Shown here in pieces: positions 5,707 through 9,634 of a stretch of DNA of 9,634 bases (its first letter is position 1; every line of letters begins with the position of its first letter). Origin of the DNA: a bacterium. Its GTDB lineage: Bacteria > Chlamydiota > Chlamydiia > Chlamydiales > 2-12-FULL-49-11. A model generated the notes under the pieces. It did no database searches. It was not told the DNA's origin and saw nothing but the letters and a program-made list of their open reading frames with translations. The stretch spans positions 1-9,634 of the forward strand of contig JAHZKV010000114.1 in NCBI GenBank assembly GCA_022600215.1, in the 5' to 3' direction. The position numbers and the translations under genes are program-made.

Positions 5707-6657
5707 ATGCTTTTTTCTGGTCGTGCTTATTATAATTTGTTGCTGTTGCAATCACAAAGAGGTCTAAAGGTAGATGCGCAGCCTTGGGAGTATATGGATT
5801 ATGCGGTTGTTGCAATGGATGATTTGTTTGCTGCTATTCAATCCCTTCATTATCTGTTTGATAAGGAGAGCTTTTTATCCTACTGCGTATCTTTTGATTC
5901 CCCAGAAGAAATGGTAACATCGTTAGAACCAAAAGAGAGCGAAGAAAAAAATAAGCTTTATTTGCTCGTGTTTGAGTTGTGGAAGCGCTTGTTACCTGAT
6001 CGAGAATCTATCTCTATTTTTGCTGATGCACTTGATCGAAGGATTGCGGAGTATGAAAAAAACAAGGATGATGAAAGGATTTTAGATGCTTTTGAGCAGG
6101 TAGTGGAGATCTTGGAGAGTAATTGTATTGATGAGACTCCTCCTGAATCAATTTTCGAGAGATTTTGCTTGTATGTGGCTCATGATTTAGAAAGTGTGAT
6201 CTATACTTATATCGATAGTAAATGCGAAGTGGGAGTAGAAGATCGGGCAATGGATTTGTTAGATCATTTTCTCCCTTATGTGAAAGAAAAAAGAGCGTTG
6301 CAGTTTTTACAGCTTAAATCTTTGCCGCTAGACTTTGTGGAAGAGAGGCTGCGTTTAACAGAGTTTTTATGTGAATCATTGCAAGAAGAGGTAAACTTAA
6401 CCCTTTCCCTACCTTTTCTATTTTATTTGATTGAGCATCATCAAAAGGAGCTCTTTGTCGATCTTTTTTCTACATTAGTTCATAAAGTTAATGAGGAAAG
6501 TGCTCTTGTTGCTTTATTGGATGTTTTGGTGGAGTATCACCGCTTTTTTGGAAGGGAAGAACTTACCAAGAAGGTTGCAGATTTTTTAAAGCGCGGGGTA
6601 GATCTTTTGGCCCCTTCTAATAAGAATATTATAACAGCTTTACTGGTTCAAAGTTAA
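5707..6657 (+). CDS. Hypothetical all-alpha protein, function unknown
   Basis: I do not recognise this protein. From ATG 5707 it has 316 residues; a TTG at 5695 would add four. It is rich in Leu, Glu and Asp, strongly acidic, and looks almost wholly helical, with repeated amphipathic segments (for example FEQVVEILESN, LLDHFLPYVKEKRALQFLQL and LVALLDVLVEYHRFF). These suggest a helical-repeat or solenoid scaffold, but no clear repeat period can be shown by eye. There is no signal peptide, membrane helix or catalytic motif. GAGGG lies only two bases before ATG 5707, too close for a good ribosome site. It is transcribed away from the pseudopilin operon, and its last 29 bases overlap the convergent phosphoesterase gene. 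The long open frame in a region dense with genes, and its codon use, make it a real gene. Confidence 0.75.
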   Translation: MLFSGRAYYNLLLLQSQRGLKVDAQPWEYMDYAVVAMDDLFAAIQSLHYLFDKESFLSYCVSFDSPEEMVTSLEPKESEEKNKLYLLVFELWKRLLPDRESISIFADALDRRIAEYEKNKDDERILDAFEQVVEILESNCIDETPPESIFERFCLYVAHDLESVIYTYIDSKCEVGVEDRAMDLLDHFLPYVKEKRALQFLQLKSLPLDFVEERLRLTEFLCESLQEEVNLTLSLPFLFYLIEHHQKELFVDLFSTLVHKVNEESALVALLDVLVEYHRFFGREELTKKVADFLKRGVDLLAPSNKNIITALLVQS

Positions 6658-7384
6658 GAAAATCACACGCTGTGCAAATATATTTTGTCCCATCTTTTTC
6701 GAAGTTTACTGGTGCATCTGGAAATAGGTTGTGCAGGTGCCCATAGATACAAATTTCAATCTCTGCATCTTTGATAAGGCGGGAGAATTCATTGTCGGAG
6801 CGATCAGGGGGGATGGGAGGATAATGGATCATTAGGATGCGGTGCTTGGCACCTCTATCCATAGCATCGAGAGATCTAGCAAGCCTGTCGAGCTCATTTT
6901 TAAAGATCTTGCCATCATGCTTTATTTCTTTTTCTGAGTACTCTTTCTTTTTGATGTTCACCCCATCAATTTCTTTCATGTCGATAAATTGGTAGTAGTT
7001 TAGATCGGGGTGATCCCAAAGCCTTGTACCTCCAATGGTAATATCATCCATAGTGAAGGCATCGTTGTGGATAATATGTAAAGAAGGTGGGAGGAGTTTG
7101 CGTACTTTGGTGGATGACTTCCACCATAAATCGTGGTTCCCTTTGCTAATTACTTTGGTTCCAGGAAGGGCATCGATCCATTCTAGGTCAGGTAAAACTT
7201 CTTCTGGTTTGAGGCCCCAGCTTACATCACCAGCAATGAGCACAAGGTCGTCATCCTTAATCACCTTTTCCCAGTTAGCTTTGATTTTATCGGGGTGATT
7301 TTTCCATTTATCTCCAAATACATCCATATTTTTATTTGGTGTTCCAAAGGAGAGGTGAAGATCAGATATGGTCCATACAGTCAT
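6629..7384 (-). CDS. Calcineurin-like metallophosphoesterase
   Basis: A 251-residue cytosolic phosphohydrolase with a full set of metal-ligand motifs, counted from ATG 7384: SDLHL (D8, H10), AGDVSW (D53), KGNHDLWW (N83-D85), MIHYPP (H187) and YGHLHN (H216, H218). It should bind two metal ions; the substrate cannot be read from sequence. The N terminus MTVWTISDLHLSFG is typical when starting at ATG 7384. Starts at 7396 (ATG) or 7426 (TTG) would run into the upstream hairpin and are less likely. Chlamydia carries a phosphoesterase of this kind next to glgC (CT488, from memory), and the same order is seen here. The gap from glgC is 109 bases and holds its own promoter candidate, so it may be expressed separately. 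The 3' end overlaps the convergent hypothetical gene by 29 bp. Confidence 0.88.
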   Translation of the reverse strand: MTVWTISDLHLSFGTPNKNMDVFGDKWKNHPDKIKANWEKVIKDDDLVLIAGDVSWGLKPEEVLPDLEWIDALPGTKVISKGNHDLWWKSSTKVRKLLPPSLHIIHNDAFTMDDITIGGTRLWDHPDLNYYQFIDMKEIDGVNIKKKEYSEKEIKHDGKIFKNELDRLARSLDAMDRGAKHRILMIHYPPIPPDRSDNEFSRLIKDAEIEICIYGHLHNLFPDAPVNFEKDGTKYICTACDFLNFEPVKLL

Positions 7385-7403
7385 GAAGCTTATCATAAAG
7401 GAT

Positions 7404-7452
7404 GTGGGCCCATTTTGCAAAAACAATTTTCATCATTTTGCTCAGGGCCCAC
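7404..7452 (-). promoter_or_regulatory. GC-rich stem-loop in the leader of the metallophosphoesterase gene
   Basis: On the minus strand GTGGGCCC (7452-7445) pairs with GGGCCCAC (7411-7404). Inside it GCAAAA pairs with TTTTGC (6 bp) around a 13-base loop. No T-run follows in either direction, so it is not a standard intrinsic terminator. The predicted transcription start (about 7452) would place the stem at the very 5' end of the mRNA. It could stabilise the transcript, bind a protein, or bound the glgC message. Confidence 0.55.
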
Positions 7453-7458
7453 GATCTA

Positions 7459-7464
7459 ATTATA
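7459..7464 (-). promoter_or_regulatory. Perfect TATAAT -10 box upstream of the metallophosphoesterase gene
   Basis: The minus strand reads CCTATATAATTAGATC, with a consensus TATAAT at 7464-7459. The -35 region at 16-18 bases (around TACGTT) is poor. Start of transcription is expected near 7452, about 68 bases ahead of ATG 7384. Confidence 0.45.
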
Positions 7465-7493
7465 TAGGTGGAAGAGATAAAAACGTATTAGCT

Positions 7494-8729
7494 TTACGCT
7501 GAGAGTCTTGCTTTGTTTTCAAGGAGAGAAAACCCTGATGGTACTACGCTTCCCTTTTTGACAATGATGATGCCATCTTTGATGGTGATAGGACCAATAT
7601 CTCCATCAGGAAATTCTTTTCCATGTAGGGAGAGGTCTACCCCATCTTCAATTAACGCCTCTTCATCGATGATTACTTTTTCTAAAAAGCAATTCTCTCC
7701 AATACGTGTTTTTCCTTCATCTGAAAGTGTTCCAAGGCTCACGGCGCCTAAAAGGATTGAGCCTTTCCCTACACAGGTGTTTAGTCCAATAAGGGAATGA
7801 CAAATTTCTTTTGCTAGGATGATGGAGCCATCGCAGATAATGGATTTTTCTATCATCGTCTTCTCAATCACTGCAGGGGGGAGGGTGATAGGGTTTGTTA
7901 ATAGCATGGATTCTTTGCTGAAGATGTCAAGGGTATGCCTGCTTTGGATGAGTTTAAGATTTGCTTGGTAGTACGACTTAATGGTTCCTATATCTTCCCA
8001 ATACCCATCAAAGATATAAGCAAAGGTTTTTCCAATAGAGAGTTGTTTAGGGATGATATGCATACCAAAATCTATCCCTTCTTCCTCTTGTAGGAGGGAG
8101 ATAAGGGCATCGCGCTTAAATACGTAAATTCCCATGGATCCTAGGAAGATTCTTTCATCTAAAGCGTGTATAATATTGGTTTCTTTGGGAGCTAGGGCAA
8201 ATTTTTGTAAAAGAGCTTCTTCTTTTGGTTTTTCTGCAAAGTCGATAATTTCTTTGCTGCCAGAAAGCTTCATTACACCCATTCTTGTTGCTTCTTCTTC
8301 ATTGATTGGCAAGGTGGCGATGGTGAGATCTGCTCCACTTTTTTTTGCAGAATCTAGAACATCTTCTAAGTCCATGGAATAGAGCTGGTCTCCAGAAAGG
8401 ATGACTACAAATTCTGAGGTGCTTTTTTCTAATAGGGGGAGGTTTTTTCGAATAGAGTCGGCTGTTCCTTTATACTCATTTTCTTTTGATGGAAGAATTT
8501 TCACTTTATCATTGTGTGCCTCATGGAGATACGAGGATAGAGATTCTTCTAAAAATTGGGTAACGGCATAGATATTTTCATATCCTTTTTTCATGGCATT
8601 GGAGATGGCGACATCAATGAGCCTGTAGCGTCCACCAAACGGAACAGCTGGTTTGCAGCGATGGTGAGTTAGGGGGCGAAGCCTTGTTCCTTCTCCGCCA
8701 GCAAGTATGAAAATAAGTGGATCGTGCAT
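7494..8729 (-). CDS. glgC: Glucose-1-phosphate adenylyltransferase (ADP-glucose pyrophosphorylase)
   Basis: Makes ADP-glucose from ATP and glucose 1-phosphate, the committed step of bacterial glycogen synthesis. The 411 residues comprise an N-terminal nucleotidyltransferase domain with GGEGTRLRPLT (11-21), KPAVPFGG (26-33), LSGDQLYSMD (D114 matching catalytic Asp142 of E. coli) and FAEKP (K167 matching the glucose-1-P lysine 195). A C-terminal left-handed beta-helix domain follows (about 285-400), ending IKDGIIIVKKGSVVPSG. The segments GSMGIYVF and DGYWEDIGTIKSYYQANL match the plant/cyanobacterial enzymes more than E. coli, as I recall for chlamydial GlgC. It is a little shorter than E. coli GlgC (431), and allosteric behaviour cannot be predicted. 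ATG 8729 is the only sensible start, since it sits directly before the nucleotide-binding loop; no Shine-Dalgarno is seen. No other glycogen gene is in the window. Confidence 0.95.
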   Translation of the reverse strand: MHDPLIFILAGGEGTRLRPLTHHRCKPAVPFGGRYRLIDVAISNAMKKGYENIYAVTQFLEESLSSYLHEAHNDKVKILPSKENEYKGTADSIRKNLPLLEKSTSEFVVILSGDQLYSMDLEDVLDSAKKSGADLTIATLPINEEEATRMGVMKLSGSKEIIDFAEKPKEEALLQKFALAPKETNIIHALDERIFLGSMGIYVFKRDALISLLQEEEGIDFGMHIIPKQLSIGKTFAYIFDGYWEDIGTIKSYYQANLKLIQSRHTLDIFSKESMLLTNPITLPPAVIEKTMIEKSIICDGSIILAKEICHSLIGLNTCVGKGSILLGAVSLGTLSDEGKTRIGENCFLEKVIIDEEALIEDGVDLSLHGKEFPDGDIGPITIKDGIIIVKKGSVVPSGFSLLENKARLSA

Positions 8730-8757
8730 GGATTGGTAAAATTGTTAATATAATCTT

Positions 8758-8786
8758 TAAATAACGGATGGAGCTACAAAAATCAA
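8758..8786 (-). promoter_or_regulatory. Weak candidate glgC promoter
   Basis: On the minus strand TTGATT (8786-8781) and TATTTA (8763-8758) are separated by 17 bases. The -35 is fair and the -10 poor. A better -10 sequence, TATATT (8752-8747), lacks a matching -35. The 95-base gap before glgC is AT-rich and otherwise featureless; no terminator for the HEAT-repeat gene is apparent in it. Confidence 0.25.
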
Positions 8787-8824
8787 GGAGGGAATTGCTT
8801 TTTTTTGAGAAAAACAGGGTAAAC

Positions 8825-9613
8825 TTATGACTTCCAAAAGCCAAGGACGACTTTCATTTCATTTTTAATAGGTTCTGGAATATTTTTGCTTTCTGCTATT
8901 TTGCAAAATTTTTCCCTTTCTGCTTCATTTTCTAGCCCTTCACAGATGCAGATTAGGTAGGAAACATAGGATGGGTGATCGTAGGTTTCTTTTTTGGAAA
9001 GAAGGTGGAGGGCGAGCTCTGCTGTTTCATCTTTTACTGGGAAAGATGATAGCGCTAGAGCTGCTAGGTAGTTATCTTTGGTGTAAGGGATGCCTTTTAG
9101 TCGATCACTGAGAAATTCTTCTGCTGCGCTTCCGAAAGAGATGAGCGTATCGATGATGATTTCATCTACCGAGAAGCTTTTTCCTAGAGCATTGAATAGA
9201 TGGGGGATAGCGTCTTTGTTTCCAATTTTCTTGAGGGAAAGAGCTGCATGGATGGGGGCTACTCCGTACCCTGGATTGATGGGATTGTAAAAATGATCCT
9301 GTTGTAAGATCTCTACTAGTGGTTTTACCGCGCGCTTTGTGAAAGAAGAGAGGGCTTCGATCTCTCTTTGTGGCTCATATTCTTCGGTGAGGATAAGATC
9401 GGCAAGCTTTTTTGGTAGGTCGTCGCTCTCTTCGTAGCAGTCTCTAAATTTTTTATATAACTCTTTGGCAAAGATCACCTCATTTTTGGCAATCTCTGGC
9501 AGCATATCTGCGGAGAGGTGGCCATCTTTGTCAAAGGCGGCAAGCTCTTTAATACGAGAAATTTCAAAATCTTCTTGTACACCAACCTTATCACTTTCAT
9601 AATATTCTATCAT
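8825..9613 (-). CDS. HEAT-repeat (PBS-lyase-like) protein, possibly extending beyond the window
   Basis: At least 262 residues, rich in helix, with paired-helix repeats characteristic of HEAT/armadillo scaffolds. Clear units are AVKPLVEILQQ (about 95-105), APIHAALSLKKIGNKDAIPHLFNALG (about 119-144) and DEIIIDTLISFGSAAEEFLSDRL (about 150-172). The IHAALSLKKIG and IIDTLISFG segments follow the usual repeat core with alternating small residues. No enzyme motif, signal peptide or membrane helix is seen, so it is probably a protein-binding scaffold; no partner can be named. The start is uncertain. ATG 9613 is the first in-frame Met in the window, but the frame stays open to the window edge (seven further sense codons) and no ribosome site precedes 9613, so the gene may be cut by the boundary. 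It lies 95 bases upstream of glgC on the same strand and could share regulation. Confidence 0.75.
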   Translation of the reverse strand: MIEYYESDKVGVQEDFEISRIKELAAFDKDGHLSADMLPEIAKNEVIFAKELYKKFRDCYEESDDLPKKLADLILTEEYEPQREIEALSSFTKRAVKPLVEILQQDHFYNPINPGYGVAPIHAALSLKKIGNKDAIPHLFNALGKSFSVDEIIIDTLISFGSAAEEFLSDRLKGIPYTKDNYLAALALSSFPVKDETAELALHLLSKKETYDHPSYVSYLICICEGLENEAEREKFCKIAESKNIPEPIKNEMKVVLGFWKS

Positions 9614-9634
9614 GACAGGAAAGCTGCCCCCAAA

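Noticed and set aside
7385..7426. Upstream TTG start (7426) for the metallophosphoesterase
   Set aside because: It would begin inside the hairpin and add residues not typical of the family, whose N terminus fits ATG 7384.
7404..7452. Intrinsic terminator for glgC
   Set aside because: The stem is strong, but no T-run follows it in the direction of glgC transcription, and a long AT-rich loop separates the arms.
1..9634. tRNA, rRNA, CRISPR array or transposase gene
   Set aside because: No cloverleaf with a tRNA CCA/T-loop signature, no regularly spaced direct repeats and no transposase motifs were seen by eye; the branched repeat after murA is not a tRNA.

Overview
The window is AT-rich bacterial DNA with tightly packed genes, few recognisable Shine-Dalgarno sites and several 4-base gene overlaps. 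The best guess for the source is a member of the Chlamydiota, probably an environmental (amoeba- or arthropod-associated) lineage. Two things suggest this: a plant/cyanobacterial-flavoured glgC beside a metallophosphoesterase gene, an adjacency I recall from Chlamydia (CT489-CT488), and reduced type II secretion-like pseudopilin genes. I hold the assignment at about 0.6, since no rRNA or ribosomal protein gene is present to confirm it.

Left part, plus strand (1-3773): a complete murA-family gene (peptidoglycan precursor synthesis) ends in a small hairpin. It is followed by 329 bases without genes that are packed with palindromic DNA: a cloverleaf-like repeat (about 1388-1502) and a nearly complete 180-bp foldback element (about 1492-1671). 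The foldback's right arm carries a perfect TTGACA box pointing at the next gene. That gene is an EpmB/KamA-type radical SAM lysine 2,3-aminomutase, expected to supply beta-lysine for modifying elongation factor P. A soluble-looking PhoR-type sensor histidine kinase without a nearby response regulator follows it.

Centre, minus strand (5646 down to 3739): a four-gene chain in which each stop overlaps the next start by 4 bases (ATGA, ATGA, GTGA). Three products look like minor pseudopilins in the order GspI-like, GspJ-like, GspK-like. Between the first two lies an intact 56-codon ORF. The chain ends inside the 3' end of the histidine kinase gene (35-bp tail-to-tail overlap). A divergent promoter region with a TTACAC-N9-GTGTAA dyad separates it from a plus-strand, all-alpha protein of unknown function (to 6657), which itself overlaps the next convergent gene by 29 bp.

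Right part, minus strand (9634 down to 6629): a HEAT-repeat protein (possibly continuing past the window), glgC (ADP-glucose synthesis for glycogen) and a calcineurin-like metallophosphoesterase. A strong TATAAT and a GC-rich hairpin lie between glgC and the phosphoesterase gene, placed so that the transcript would begin with the hairpin.

No tRNA, rRNA, CRISPR array or transposase gene was seen.
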